From positions 1,219,501 through 1,283,500 of the forward strand of contig NC_009437.1 of NCBI RefSeq assembly GCF_000016545.1: DNA of 64,000 nucleotides, given 5' to 3'. The position numbers and the translations under genes were made by a program. The notes under the pieces were generated by a model. That model did not search any database, was not told the DNA's origin, and saw nothing but the letters and a program-made list of their open reading frames with translations. Source of the DNA: Caldicellulosiruptor saccharolyticus DSM 8903. Its GTDB lineage: Bacteria; Bacillota; Thermoanaerobacteria; Caldicellulosiruptorales; Caldicellulosiruptoraceae. Numbering within the stretch: the stretch's first letter is position 1; each line of letters starts with the position of its first letter. Below are positions 29,476 to 39,679 of the stretch, in pieces.

Positions 29476-30651
29476 ATGGCCATACTTTTATTAGCTTTTA
29501 TTTACATATCGTTTATTAGTTTAGGCTTACCTGACTCAATGTTAGGCGCTGCTTGGCCTGTTATAAGAAGCGATTTGAATTTGCCAGTTTATACGGCTGG
29601 TATTATTTCTTTGACCATAACATGTTCCACTGTTGTTTCAAGCATGTTAAACCCATTTATCGTAAAGAAAATAGGGACAGGTAAAATTGTTGTTATAAGT
29701 ACCTTATTTTCTTCTATTGGACTATTTACTTTTTCACATGCACCTTCATTTGTTTTCCTGGGCCTTAGTGCAGTACTTATAGGCTTAGGAGGAGGAAGTA
29801 TTGATGCAGCTTTGAATAATTTTGTAGCTTTGCATTATCAGGCAAAACATATGAATTGGCTGCACTCGTTGTGGGGTGTTGGGACAACTTTAGGTTCTTA
29901 TATAATTTCGATTTTTATAGTATATCCAGAGGGTTGGAGAAAGGGATATTTAGTTGTTTCGGCGTTTCAACTTTTGTTAGCAACGTTATTTTTTATTTTG
30001 CTTCCGGTGTGGAATATATATGAAAAAGACAATAATAATAAAAGCTCAAATATTAGGAAAAATGAGCGCAAAAAATCATTGCTGTTTGCAAGTGCAGCAA
30101 TATCAATAATTACATTTTTCTTCTATTGTGCTATTGAAACCACGACAGGGTTGTGGGCAAGCAGTTTTTTAGTAAATTACAAACATATTCCTCCTTCTAT
30201 TGCTGCAAAAGGAACATCTTCCTTTTTCTTTGGAATAACAATAGGGAGAATTTTGTCTGGATTTGTGAGCATGAAGTTGAGCGGTAAAAAAATTATCAGG
30301 TTATCCTTGGCTTTATTATTCACTGGTATTTTTGTTTTATTAACAGATGTTCCACAAATGATCTACTTATTTGGTTTTGCACTAATTGGTTTTGGCTGTG
30401 CACCTATCTTTCCTACAATGATGCATGAAACGCCAAAAAGATTTGGTGAGGATATTTCGCACATTGTAATAAGTATGCAAATGGCTGCCGGATATTTGGG
30501 CAGCGCACTTGCTCCTTTGCTATTTGGAATTGTTATATCAATGATTGGAGTTTATGTGTTACCATTATATCTGCTGATCTTGCTTTTTATTTTGACGCTT
30601 TTTACAGAGCTATTAAATTATCAGTTAAATAAAAAAGCAGAAGGTTTGTAG
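29476..30651 (+). CDS. MFS transporter
   Basis: 391 residues with 12 predicted membrane segments in two halves around a charged loop at about 190-205. The start LLAFIYISFISLGLPDSMLG and the GLGGGSIDAALNNFVALHY segment mark the FucP/YfkF-like branch of the major facilitator family often seen next to sugar genes. The substrate is unknown. The first Met lies almost at the first membrane segment, and the only good ribosome-binding site is about 50 bases upstream, beyond an inverted repeat. The true N-terminus or its control is therefore unusual. An AraC-type regulator and a GH3 glucosidase follow on the same strand. Confidence 0.85.
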   Translation: MAILLLAFIYISFISLGLPDSMLGAAWPVIRSDLNLPVYTAGIISLTITCSTVVSSMLNPFIVKKIGTGKIVVISTLFSSIGLFTFSHAPSFVFLGLSAVLIGLGGGSIDAALNNFVALHYQAKHMNWLHSLWGVGTTLGSYIISIFIVYPEGWRKGYLVVSAFQLLLATLFFILLPVWNIYEKDNNNKSSNIRKNERKKSLLFASAAISIITFFFYCAIETTTGLWASSFLVNYKHIPPSIAAKGTSSFFFGITIGRILSGFVSMKLSGKKIIRLSLALLFTGIFVLLTDVPQMIYLFGFALIGFGCAPIFPTMMHETPKRFGEDISHIVISMQMAAGYLGSALAPLLFGIVISMIGVYVLPLYLLILLFILTLFTELLNYQLNKKAEGL

Positions 30652-30691
30652 CAAATTCTTTCTGATTTTTATAATACATTTACAAATTTAT

Positions 30692-30720
30692 TTTGGTAAG
30701 ATGAAAAAATGTTGTATAAT
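30692..30720 (+). promoter_or_regulatory. Possible promoter of the AraC regulator
   Basis: A good -10, TATAAT (30715-30720), with a weak -35, TTTGGT (30692-30697), at 17 bases. It lies 20-35 bases before the regulator start. Confidence 0.4.
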
Positions 30721-30755
30721 ATATTTAGAAACCTTAACAAATGGTGAAAGTATTT

Positions 30756-31760
30756 ATGTTTGTAGTTAATATTCAAACTCAAAAAAAAGATAAAGATTCA
30801 ACTGCTCAAAAATGCATTTACGAGGTTATAGACTTTGATGATAGATTGCCTTTAAAGATATTTTATCACAATCTTCCGTTTGTTCAACATCACTGGCACG
30901 AAGCGTTAGAGTTGATTTTCGTTGTTTGTGGTAATGTGACTGTTGTCAAGAATGGAATGATATATAAGTTAGGTAGTGAAGATATATTATTGGTTAACTC
31001 CAATGAAATTCATACGACATATTTGGATAATAGTGGTATTATTCTTGTTCTTCAAATATCCTCACGTTTTATTAAAGAAAATACAGGTGTTGAGAAAATC
31101 ACATTTAATTCACTGTTCTCAATTCCTGAGAGTAAGTTTGATGTTGATAAAGTAAATGAAATAAAGAAATCTGTGCTTGAAATTATGCTTTTGCATAATA
31201 AAAAAGCTGAAAGTGTAGGCCTTGAAATAAAAAGTAAATTATATCATTTATTATATTTGCTGACTTCTTATTTTAAAGATAACTGTGAAAAAATCTCTTT
31301 GGAAGAGAAAAAGGAATGCCAGAGAGAAAGATTGCAAAGAATTATTAAACTTATCGATGAAAATTATGACACTATTTCTGTTAATGAAATAGCAAGAAGG
31401 GAACATCTAAGCCTCTCATATCTATCAAAATATTTCAAAAATAATGTTGGTATAACGTTGAAAGAATATATAACCAAAAAACGATTAGAACATGCTGTGA
31501 AAGACATTCTAAATACTGATTTATCATTACTCGAAATAGCACTAAAAAATGGATTTTCTGATGAAAAATTATTAATCAAATGCTTTAAGGAACACTATAA
31601 TATGACTCCTTCTCAATTTAGAAAAATGTACAGAACTTTTTCAATAGGCGATAAAAGTTGTTTTAGTTATTTGAATATTTTTGAAGACATGACATTGTCA
31701 CTAGAAATATTTAAAAGGTTAGAGAGTTTAGTAAGTAAATACAAGCAGATGTCAAATTGA
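30756..31760 (+). CDS. AraC-family transcriptional regulator
   Basis: Sugar-sensing regulator. The N-terminal cupin-like domain (about 20-110) carries HHWHEALELIFVVCG and the metal/sugar pocket pattern. A linker follows, then two C-terminal helix-turn-helices (about 195-295) with ISVNEIARREHLSLSYLSKYFKNNVG and the AraC signature IALKNGFSDEKLLIKCFKEHYNMTPSQFRK. An extra tail of about 40 residues follows. ATG 30756 has GGTGAAAG in front and is preferred to ATG 30741. It likely controls the MFS transporter before it or the GH3 gene after it. Confidence 0.85.
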   Translation: MFVVNIQTQKKDKDSTAQKCIYEVIDFDDRLPLKIFYHNLPFVQHHWHEALELIFVVCGNVTVVKNGMIYKLGSEDILLVNSNEIHTTYLDNSGIILVLQISSRFIKENTGVEKITFNSLFSIPESKFDVDKVNEIKKSVLEIMLLHNKKAESVGLEIKSKLYHLLYLLTSYFKDNCEKISLEEKKECQRERLQRIIKLIDENYDTISVNEIARREHLSLSYLSKYFKNNVGITLKEYITKKRLEHAVKDILNTDLSLLEIALKNGFSDEKLLIKCFKEHYNMTPSQFRKMYRTFSIGDKSCFSYLNIFEDMTLSLEIFKRLESLVSKYKQMSN

Positions 31761-31954
31761 AATGATATGTTCAAGAATCTAATTTTAACGGACTTATAAA
31801 GAGATGGTACAGGTCCTATTTTTTATTGTATTTCAAAAAAGAACAAGTAACATAGAAAACATCGAACAGACAAAAAAGGTTTAATATAAATTTAGTAACT
31901 ATTAAAAAATACACAATTACAACCCAGAAATAAATCCAAGGGGGGCTTTAGAAA

Positions 31955-34207
31955 ATGTCAGATAAAATAAAAGAGTTGATATCAAAAATGACCCTTGAAG
32001 AAAAAGCAAGCTTGTGTTCAGGGTTTGATGCATGGCACACAAAAGCTATTGAAAGATTAGGCATACCTTCAATAATGATGACAGATGGACCCCATGGAGT
32101 AAGAAAATCTAATGGATTTAATTTGAACGAAACTGTACCATCCACCTGTTTTCCAACAGCAGCATGTATGGCGAGCTCATGGGATAGGAATTTACTACAA
32201 GAAGTTGGGGCGGCAATTGGTAAAGAGTGCCAAGCTGAGGGTGTTTCGATTCTTTTAGGACCTGGTGTAAATATCAAACGTACACCACTTTGTGGAAGAA
32301 ATTTCGAATATTATTCGGAAGACCCGCTCCTGTCTTCCGAATTAGCAGCTTCATTTATTAAAGGTGTACAAAGCCAGGGCGTAGGGACTTCTATCAAACA
32401 TTTTGCTGCTAACAATCAAGAGTATAGAAGGCTTGTAGTTGATGCAAGGGTTGATGAGAGAACACTTAGAGAGATTTACCTTGCAAGTTTTGAGAAGGCT
32501 ATAAAAGAAGCAAAGCCATGGACAGTAATGGCTGCATACAATAAAGTCAATGGTGAATATTGTACTCAAAATGAGTATCTTCTTACAAAGATTTTAAAAG
32601 AAGAATGGGGATTTGAAGGGGTTGTTGTTTCTGATTGGGGAGCAGTTGATGATAGAGTAAAAGCTTTAGAAGCAGGACTTGATCTGCAGATGCCAGGAAA
32701 CGGAGGCATAGATGATAAAAAGATTGTAGAGGCAGTGAAAAGTGGAAAGCTTTCAGAAGAAGTACTTGATAGAGCTGTGGAAAGAATACTCAAAATAGTT
32801 TTTAAGGCAGTAGAGAATAAAAAAGAAGGTTTTACTTATGATAAAGAGGCTCATCATGAATTAGCAATTAAAGTTGCAAGAGAAAGCATGGTACTTTTAA
32901 AGAATGAGGATAACATCTTGCCTTTAAAAGCTCAAGGCACAATTGGAATCATTGGCGGCTTTGCAAAACAGCCACAATATCAGGGTGGTGGTAGTTCTCA
33001 TCTAAATCCAACAAAGTTATCTATTCCTCTTGATGAGATATTGAATATTGTAGGAGACAAGGCAAAAGTTTTGTATGCCCAGGGTTATGATTTGCAAACT
33101 GGCGAGACAAATGTCAATTATATTTCAGAAGCAAAAGAAGTAGCAAAGAAGTCTGATGTTGTTGTAATCTTTGCAGGTCTTCCAGAAAGTTTTGATTCTG
33201 AAGGGCTTGATAGGCAGCATTTAAAATTACCAGACGGACATAATATAATCATAAATGAAGTTCTTAAAGAAAATAGCAATGTTGTAGTTGTATTGATGAA
33301 TGGTTCGGCAGTTGAAATGCCATGGATAGATAAAGTAAAAGGTATTTTTGAATGTTATTTAGCAGGCCAAGGCGTTGGTAAAGCTATTGCTGAGCTTTTA
33401 TTCGGAATTGCTAATCCTTGTGGTAAGTTAGCCGAAACTTTTCCAATAAAACTTAGCGACAATCCAGCACATTTAAACTACCCAGGTGAAAAAGATAGAG
33501 TTGAATACCGCGAAGGGCTATTTGTTGGTTATAGATATTATGATAAAAAAGAAATGGATGTGCTTTTCCCATTTGGATATGGATTGAGTTATACTAAATT
33601 TGATTATCTTGACATTAGAGTGGATAAAAAAGAGTTAGATGAAAATCAAATTTTGAAAGTTTTTGTTAGAGTCAAAAATAGTGGAAAAATAGCAGGAAAA
33701 GAGATTGTTCAAATATATGTAAGCAAAAAAGAGAGTAATGTAATGCGACCAGAAAAGGAATTAAAAGCATTTAAAAAAGTTTACTTAGAACCTGGTGAAG
33801 TAAAAGAGATAGAATTTACCCTTGATAAAAGAGCTTTTGCATATTATGAAGTGGATGTTCAAGATTGGTATGTTGAAGAAGGTGAGTATAATATTTTGGT
33901 TGGAAAATCTTCAAGAGATATTGTTTTGAGTGAGAAAGTATATGTAAAATCCCTGAGAAAATTGCCAAAAACATATACAAGAAATACAATTTTATATGAT
34001 TTAAAAGATGACCCTAAAGGTAAAGAAATTTATAATGAAATTGTTGAAATGATTAAAAAGAGTTTTAATTTTTCTTCTTCAAATGCTGATGATACGATTA
34101 TGATGTTTCTATTGCAAACTCCTTTAAGGAGCTTGGTTTCATTTACTCGAGGATTGATTAGTGGAGAAAAAATTGAAATGTGGCTCAGGGAGTTAAATAA
34201 GCAGTAA
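31955..34207 (+). CDS. GH3 beta-glucosidase (or related beta-glycosidase)
   Basis: 750 residues with no signal peptide, so cytoplasmic. The GH3 N-terminal barrel (about 1-300) has the nucleophile Asp227 in VVVSDWGAV and the KHFAANNQE substrate-binding loop. The (alpha/beta)6 sandwich follows (about 310-540), and a fibronectin-III-like domain (about 580-660) is reached through FPFGYGLSYTKF. A C-terminal extension of about 80 residues is typical of clostridial enzymes. The ribosome-binding site is GGGGGG. It cleaves glucose (or xylose) from the non-reducing end of beta-linked oligosaccharides. The upstream AraC regulator and downstream two-component sugar system suggest control by a hemicellulose-derived sugar. 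Exact specificity needs an assay. Confidence 0.92.
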   Translation: MSDKIKELISKMTLEEKASLCSGFDAWHTKAIERLGIPSIMMTDGPHGVRKSNGFNLNETVPSTCFPTAACMASSWDRNLLQEVGAAIGKECQAEGVSILLGPGVNIKRTPLCGRNFEYYSEDPLLSSELAASFIKGVQSQGVGTSIKHFAANNQEYRRLVVDARVDERTLREIYLASFEKAIKEAKPWTVMAAYNKVNGEYCTQNEYLLTKILKEEWGFEGVVVSDWGAVDDRVKALEAGLDLQMPGNGGIDDKKIVEAVKSGKLSEEVLDRAVERILKIVFKAVENKKEGFTYDKEAHHELAIKVARESMVLLKNEDNILPLKAQGTIGIIGGFAKQPQYQGGGSSHLNPTKLSIPLDEILNIVGDKAKVLYAQGYDLQTGETNVNYISEAKEVAKKSDVVVIFAGLPESFDSEGLDRQHLKLPDGHNIIINEVLKENSNVVVVLMNGSAVEMPWIDKVKGIFECYLAGQGVGKAIAELLFGIANPCGKLAETFPIKLSDNPAHLNYPGEKDRVEYREGLFVGYRYYDKKEMDVLFPFGYGLSYTKFDYLDIRVDKKELDENQILKVFVRVKNSGKIAGKEIVQIYVSKKESNVMRPEKELKAFKKVYLEPGEVKEIEFTLDKRAFAYYEVDVQDWYVEEGEYNILVGKSSRDIVLSEKVYVKSLRKLPKTYTRNTILYDLKDDPKGKEIYNEIVEMIKKSFNFSSSNADDTIMMFLLQTPLRSLVSFTRGLISGEKIEMWLRELNKQ

Positions 34208-34228
34208 ATGAAATAAAAAGTTTGCTGG

Positions 34229-34252
34229 GGCTGCTATTATGCAGCCTTTTTT
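34229..34252 (+). terminator. Terminator after the GH3 gene
   Basis: Stem GGCTGC / GCAGCC around TATTAT, followed by six T residues. Confidence 0.85.
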
Positions 34253-34353
34253 GTTTAGAAATGATAGTAAATTATTCTATGTGAGATGGATAGGTTATAG
34301 ATGTTATAATAAAATTAGTGAAAAATTTTTAACAAAAGAAATGGGTGATGATT

Positions 34354-36168
34354 ATGAGTTTTAGTAAAAAATTATTCTTAGCTTATTCGCTATTAATTAT
34401 ATTTTTGGCATTTATTGTAGGCATTGCATTCTATACATATAATCTTCGCGTGATGGAGGAAGATGTTGTAGCAAAATTAAATGCAGTTTCAGACAAGGTT
34501 GCACAAGAAGTTTCAAGTTTATTGAATCAAATGGATTTTATAATAGACTTTTTGATATCTAACAATGATTTTGTAGAATCAACAATAACACTTAACGCAC
34601 TGAATAGAAAGAATAATAGTAATCTAGTATACGTGAATGAAGCAAAAAAAACAATCGAAGGAATACTTTATAATTATCTTATAATTAGAAGGTTTTATAG
34701 AGTAAGCTATTTTAATAAGAAGGGGGATTTTATTACAAGTAATTTTAAGTCTCCATTTCCTCAGGAGGACAGGGTAAACCAGTTGATTAATAAAACAAAG
34801 TGGTTTACCTTGTCAGAAAAAGTGCAAGGAAATATAATAATACCTCAATATTATGACCCATGGCGTGATGATAAAAATGTGAAAGTTTTTTCAAAAGTGC
34901 GTTTCTTAGGTGGATATGAAAACGGATTAGGTTACATAGAGGTTCAAATGTTGTATTCGAATATAGAGAATATTTTTAATGATGAATCTTTAAAAAATGT
35001 AAAAATATTAATGACAGCTGATAAAAATGTATTTTATGCACGTAATATATCAGAAACAGAGATGAAAGATTATTATAAACTTTTAAGCAAATTTACTAAT
35101 GTAGAAATAGATTTTAGCAGTCTTGATAAAAATGACAATGAACTAATAGCGATAAGATATTTACCTAAACAAAAAATTGCTATTTTTTTAATTTTTGATA
35201 GAACATTGATTGAACGCCCATTAAAAATTAGTAGAAATTCTGTTTTGCTCTTTGGATTACTTATTATATTTATTTCACTCTTTTTTATATACTTTATGAC
35301 TAACCAATTTACCAAACCTATTCGCGAGCTCAAGAGTAAAGTGGACAAAATTAACATAAATAATCTTAGCCAAAGAATTGTATTGGAAAATACAAATGAT
35401 GAAATTAAAGCATTAAATAAAGCCTTTCAGAATTTATTAGATAGGTTAAATGAAGCAATAAATAAAGAAATGAAATACAAGTTATTACAGATGAAAGCAA
35501 ATCTTGAAGCGCTGCAAGCTCAGGTCAATCCCCATTTTATTTACAATATACTTAATATCATTTCGCACAGGGGTTTGCTTAACAAAGACAAAGAGATTTG
35601 CGAAATTTGCAGTAGTTTAGCTTCAATGCTTAGATATTCAACTTCAGCAAGTAGTAGAATTGCTACATTAAAAGACGAGGTTGAGCATGTTAGAAATTAT
35701 CTGAATCTTATGAAAAAAAGATATGAAGATAAATTAGAATATTTTATGGAATTTCAAGAAGAGGTTTTAAATCAAAGGGTTCCAAAGCTTATTTTACAAC
35801 CGATTGTAGAAAATTCGTTTGCTCATGGTTTTGAGAACAAAACTGATAAAATGAAGGTTTGGATTAAAGGGTATGAAAAGGATAACTGGTGGTACGTTGA
35901 GGTAAAAGATAATGGACAAGGTTTTGATGATGAAGCACTTATAAACATTAAAAGAGAAATTGAAAATATCAAAAGGAGTTTCAATTATAACGAAGAAATA
36001 GAAGGATTTGAGATTGGTAAAATTGGACTTTTAAATACATATGCGCGGATGATGATATTTTATAAAAATAAATTTGTTTTTGATATAGGTAATAGTAATG
36101 AAAATGGTGGTGCTGTTGTATTGTTGGGTGGTGAGATTGAAGTAAATCGTGAGGAAGGTGAAAGATAA
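34354..36168 (+). CDS. Sensor histidine kinase of the YesM/LytS type
   Basis: 604 residues. Membrane segment 1 is at about 6-28, an extracytoplasmic sensor domain at about 29-285, segment 2 at about 290-312, and a HAMP linker at about 315-370. The His_kinase domain has the phospho-acceptor His394 in QVNPHFIYNILN, and the ATPase domain carries the N-box ILQPIVENSFAHGF and DNGQGFDD. ATG 34354, with GGGTGATG upstream, is preferred to GTG 34345. YesM-type kinases usually sense oligosaccharides and regulate an adjacent CUT1 sugar ABC transporter through a YesN regulator. The next gene starts directly after the stop but is itself abnormal, lacking the regulator's DNA-binding domain. Confidence 0.92.
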   Translation: MSFSKKLFLAYSLLIIFLAFIVGIAFYTYNLRVMEEDVVAKLNAVSDKVAQEVSSLLNQMDFIIDFLISNNDFVESTITLNALNRKNNSNLVYVNEAKKTIEGILYNYLIIRRFYRVSYFNKKGDFITSNFKSPFPQEDRVNQLINKTKWFTLSEKVQGNIIIPQYYDPWRDDKNVKVFSKVRFLGGYENGLGYIEVQMLYSNIENIFNDESLKNVKILMTADKNVFYARNISETEMKDYYKLLSKFTNVEIDFSSLDKNDNELIAIRYLPKQKIAIFLIFDRTLIERPLKISRNSVLLFGLLIIFISLFFIYFMTNQFTKPIRELKSKVDKININNLSQRIVLENTNDEIKALNKAFQNLLDRLNEAINKEMKYKLLQMKANLEALQAQVNPHFIYNILNIISHRGLLNKDKEICEICSSLASMLRYSTSASSRIATLKDEVEHVRNYLNLMKKRYEDKLEYFMEFQEEVLNQRVPKLILQPIVENSFAHGFENKTDKMKVWIKGYEKDNWWYVEVKDNGQGFDDEALINIKREIENIKRSFNYNEEIEGFEIGKIGLLNTYARMMIFYKNKFVFDIGNSNENGGAVVLLGGEIEVNREEGER

Positions 36169-38142
36169 ATGAGACTAAAAGTTTTAATTGTTGATGATGA
36201 ACCAGCAGCAATTAAGTATTTGTTGACAATATTTCAAGAATATTCAAAAGACTTTGAGATAGCTGATATTGCTCAAGATGGTGAGGAGGCATTAAAAAAA
36301 ATAGAGAAAAGTGAGCCTGATATAGTTATAACAGATATTAAAATGCCTCTTTGTAATGGACTTGACCTTGTATCAAAGGCAAAAATTAAGTTTCCTGATA
36401 TTGAATATGTTTTAATAAGCGGATATAAGGATTTTGAATATGCCCAGAGAGCAATTCGCGAGGGAGTTTGTGACTATGTTTTAAAACCCATAGATGTGGA
36501 TAGTTTTGTTAATCTCTTAAATCGTTTGAAAGAAAAAATAGAGAAGAAATATTATGACAAACAAATATTACTATTAAAGAAAATAATAGCTGATATCAAA
36601 ATAGATGAGAAAGAAATAAAAAAGTTTCTACCATGGGATAAATATTTCTTATGCATATTGAGAGAAGGAGGTATTCCTCTCAAGTATTCTTCAAAGACAA
36701 AATTTATTAACGAAATTAATTTTGAAACAGCATCGGAAATTAGTCCGTCTAAATTTGAAAATGCTTTATATTGGCAGTTTTTTGGACGAGATGACCAAGA
36801 GTTAATACTAATAACGCCAGATACAGGTAATAAACTGACAGTAGTTGAGTTATTTAAAAAAATTTTTGAGAGCAAAAAAGACGGAGGACTTTATTTTACA
36901 AGTGTGATTGTAGATTATTCCTTTGAATTATTTCAGTTAAAAGACATGCTTATGAAAACTTTAAGGTTTTTGGATTTAAATATTGTACTTGGATATACAC
37001 AAATTATACACTACAACCCAAATAATAGTAGCAGTACTTTATTAAGTAAAGAAAGTGATATTAATCAAAGAGAAATTGAAAAGAAATTCTCATATTATAT
37101 TTCAAATTTGATGGTAGAGAGTTTAGAAAAGGAATTAGAGAGAGTTTTAGATAAATTGAAAGAACAAAAAGTTCCACTTATTATAGTTAGTAGTTTATTT
37201 CGCAATGTAATAATATTTGCAGCAGAACAATTAAATTCAGAAATGAAAAGATATGATATTGAATATATCTTAGATGAATTGATATCTACAAGTAAGCGAG
37301 GTGGAATTATGAGAGCACAGAAAATAAAGCGAAGTATTGCAGAAGTTATTGCTTTAGCTTTGGTATTAATAATTTATGGTATCCCATTCTTCTTTATATT
37401 CATTAACTCTGTGAAGAGTAAAGGCGAAGCAGCAAGTTTAGACTTGAGTTTTCCTAAACAGGTGCTTTTAATAGAAAATTATAAATCAGTTTTAGCTGAA
37501 CAGGATGGAGTTGTTGTCAGAGCATTTATAAATAGTACATTGATTACAGTATTTTCAGTGATAGTTTTAGTTTTTGTTGCATCAATGACAGGATTTATAA
37601 TACAAAGGAGAAAAAATAAAACTATGACATTTATAAGTTTTTTGATTTTAATTGGTTTAATACTTCCGCCATCTGTTGTTCCCACAATATGGATATTAAA
37701 ATTATTAGGACTTTTCAAAACTCTGCCAGGGATTGTTTTGATTGAAGTTGCTTTAGGTTTGCCGTTTGCAACACTGCTTTATAGTAATTTCTTATCAACA
37801 ATTCCTCAAGAGATAGACGAAAGCGCACTGATAGATGGTTGTAATAGCTATCAGCTATTTTTCCGAATAATATTTCCTTTGTTAAAGCCAGTTACAGCCA
37901 CAATAGTAATATTATCTTCAATATCTATTTATAATGATTTTGTAAACCCTCTTTACTTTTTACCAGGTGCTGAAAATCCAACAGTTCAATTAACTTTATA
38001 TAATTTTATGAGTAGATACAATACATCTTGGAACTTACTCTTTGCGGATGTTGTTTTGATTTCTATACCTCCATTAATATTGTTTATATTCTTCAACAGA
38101 AAAATAATAAGTGGAATGGTGGCAGGGGCTATAAAGGCTTAA
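36169..38142 (+). CDS. Response regulator (YesN-like) lacking its HTH, fused in frame to a CUT1 sugar ABC permease
   Basis: Residues 1-120 are a receiver domain with the acidic pair Asp9/Asp10, phospho-acceptor Asp56 in ITDIKMP, and the VLKP lysine. Residues 120-380 match the middle region of YesN regulators, but the C-terminal AraC helix-turn-helix is absent. Residues 381-657 are a complete MalG-type permease (six membrane segments; coupling loop ESALIDGCNSYQLFFRIIFPLL, the EAA motif). The permease Met at 37309 has its own GAGGTGG site, so it could also be made separately. The gene order expected in this family is regulator, solute-binding protein, permease 1, permease 2. An in-frame deletion removing the regulator's end, the binding protein and permease 1 explains the fusion. 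The remaining protein can neither bind DNA nor form a full transporter alone. Confidence 0.88.
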   Translation: MRLKVLIVDDEPAAIKYLLTIFQEYSKDFEIADIAQDGEEALKKIEKSEPDIVITDIKMPLCNGLDLVSKAKIKFPDIEYVLISGYKDFEYAQRAIREGVCDYVLKPIDVDSFVNLLNRLKEKIEKKYYDKQILLLKKIIADIKIDEKEIKKFLPWDKYFLCILREGGIPLKYSSKTKFINEINFETASEISPSKFENALYWQFFGRDDQELILITPDTGNKLTVVELFKKIFESKKDGGLYFTSVIVDYSFELFQLKDMLMKTLRFLDLNIVLGYTQIIHYNPNNSSSTLLSKESDINQREIEKKFSYYISNLMVESLEKELERVLDKLKEQKVPLIIVSSLFRNVIIFAAEQLNSEMKRYDIEYILDELISTSKRGGIMRAQKIKRSIAEVIALALVLIIYGIPFFFIFINSVKSKGEAASLDLSFPKQVLLIENYKSVLAEQDGVVVRAFINSTLITVFSVIVLVFVASMTGFIIQRRKNKTMTFISFLILIGLILPPSVVPTIWILKLLGLFKTLPGIVLIEVALGLPFATLLYSNFLSTIPQEIDESALIDGCNSYQLFFRIIFPLLKPVTATIVILSSISIYNDFVNPLYFLPGAENPTVQLTLYNFMSRYNTSWNLLFADVVLISIPPLILFIFFNRKIISGMVAGAIKA

Positions 38143-38247
38143 AGATAATTTCATAATGATTTAAGTATATAAATCAATTATTGGTAATTGAGAAATTGTA
38201 TTTGATTGATTAAAATCAATCATAAGAAAAACAAAGGAGAATGCAAA

Positions 38248-39679
38248 ATGGTATTAGAAATAAAAGAAGTCAAATGTGAATATAGAAAAAATCCAATAGG
38301 GCTTGGGACAAAAAAACCAAGATTTTCGTGGATAATAAATTCTGATATACCTGCAACAAAGCAGACAGCATATCAGATGGTGTTTGCAAGAGATGAAAAT
38401 TTTGAGGATATAATTTATGATACAGGTATTATATCTTCTGAACAATCAGTCCATGTGGAATATAATGGCCCTGAGCTTGAAGAATGTCAGAGATATTATT
38501 ATAAAGTTAGAATATGGGATAACCATGGCAATGTTTCAGATTGGTCAAAAACGAATTATTTTGAAGTAGGAATTCTTGATAACAGTAAATGGATAGCTGA
38601 TTGGATATCAACATATGATGATGACAACTGCGAAAGGTCACCATATTTTAGATATAGATTTGAGGTAAGAAAACCTCTAAAAAGAGCCATACTATATGCA
38701 ACAGCACTCGGGTTATACGAAGCTTGGCTAAATAACAAAAGAGTAAGTGACTATTACTTTACACCAGGTTGGACATCTTATCATAAAAGAATTCAGTATC
38801 AGGCCTATGATGTTACTCAAGATATTAAAATAGGACAGAATGTGATAGGTGCAATTTTAGGAGCAGGCTGGTATAAAGGAACATTAGGGTGGGAAGGCAA
38901 GAAAAATATCTACGGAGATAGATTGGCTTTTTTGGCACAATTGCATCTTTATTATGCAGATGGAACTGAAGAGATAATTTCTACTGATGAAAAGTGGGAA
39001 TATAAATTGGGACCAATTTTATTTTCTGAATTTTATGATGGTGAGATTTATGATGCACGTCTGGAACTGCAAGAATGGATGAATCCAGCACTTTATGATA
39101 AAGACTGGAAAAAGGCTAAAGTTATAGAATACAGAAAAGATATATTAGTAGCTCAGGAGAATATTCCAGCAAGAAAAATGGAAGTAATCAAGCCAGTAGC
39201 TATTATTACAACTCCCAAGAGAGAAACTGTTATAGATTTTGGACAGAATATGGTGGGTTTTGTTAGATTTAAAGTTAAAGGAAATGCTGGAGATAGAGTT
39301 GTGCTAAAACATGCAGAGGTATTAGACAAAGAGGGAAATTTTTACACTGATAATCTCAGAAAAGCAAAGCAAACTATTGAATATATTTTAAAAGGCGATT
39401 ATGAAGAGATATTTGAGCCTCACTTTACTTACCAAGGTTTTAGATATGTAAAAGTTGAAGAATATCCAGGAAAGGTTGATATAAACAATTTTGAAGGGAT
39501 TGTGATCTATTCAGGGATGGAAACAACAGGAGAATTTGAATGTTCAGATGATCTTGTAAATAGACTTCAAAAGAATATAGTATGGAGTCAGAAAGGAAAT
39601 TTTGTTGATGTTCCAACAGATTGTCCACAAAGAGACGAAAGACTTGGGTGGACAGGAGATGCTCAGGTGTTTATTAAAA
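38248..39679 (+). pseudogene. GH78 alpha-L-rhamnosidase, 5' part interrupted by an insertion sequence
   Basis: The start ATG 38248 has an AAAGGAG site. The frame encodes the N-terminal Ig-like and beta-sandwich domains of bacterial GH78 enzymes and enters the (alpha/alpha)6 catalytic barrel. It stops being host sequence right after the catalytic motif DCPQRDERLGWTGDAQVF, where Asp, Arg and Glu of the family's active site lie. Reading on, 18 residues of IS sequence follow to a stop at 39732. The 3' part resumes at 40938. No signal peptide is present. It would remove L-rhamnose from pectin or glycoside fragments inside the cell. The insertion, with a 15-base target duplication, is clean, so the gene is disrupted but could be restored by exact excision. 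Confidence 0.9.

Noticed and set aside
36169-38142. Interpretation of the regulator-permease fusion as a simple two-gene overlap
   Set aside because: The frame is continuous through the permease start with no stop, so the fusion is real in sequence; a separate internal start is only an added possibility.
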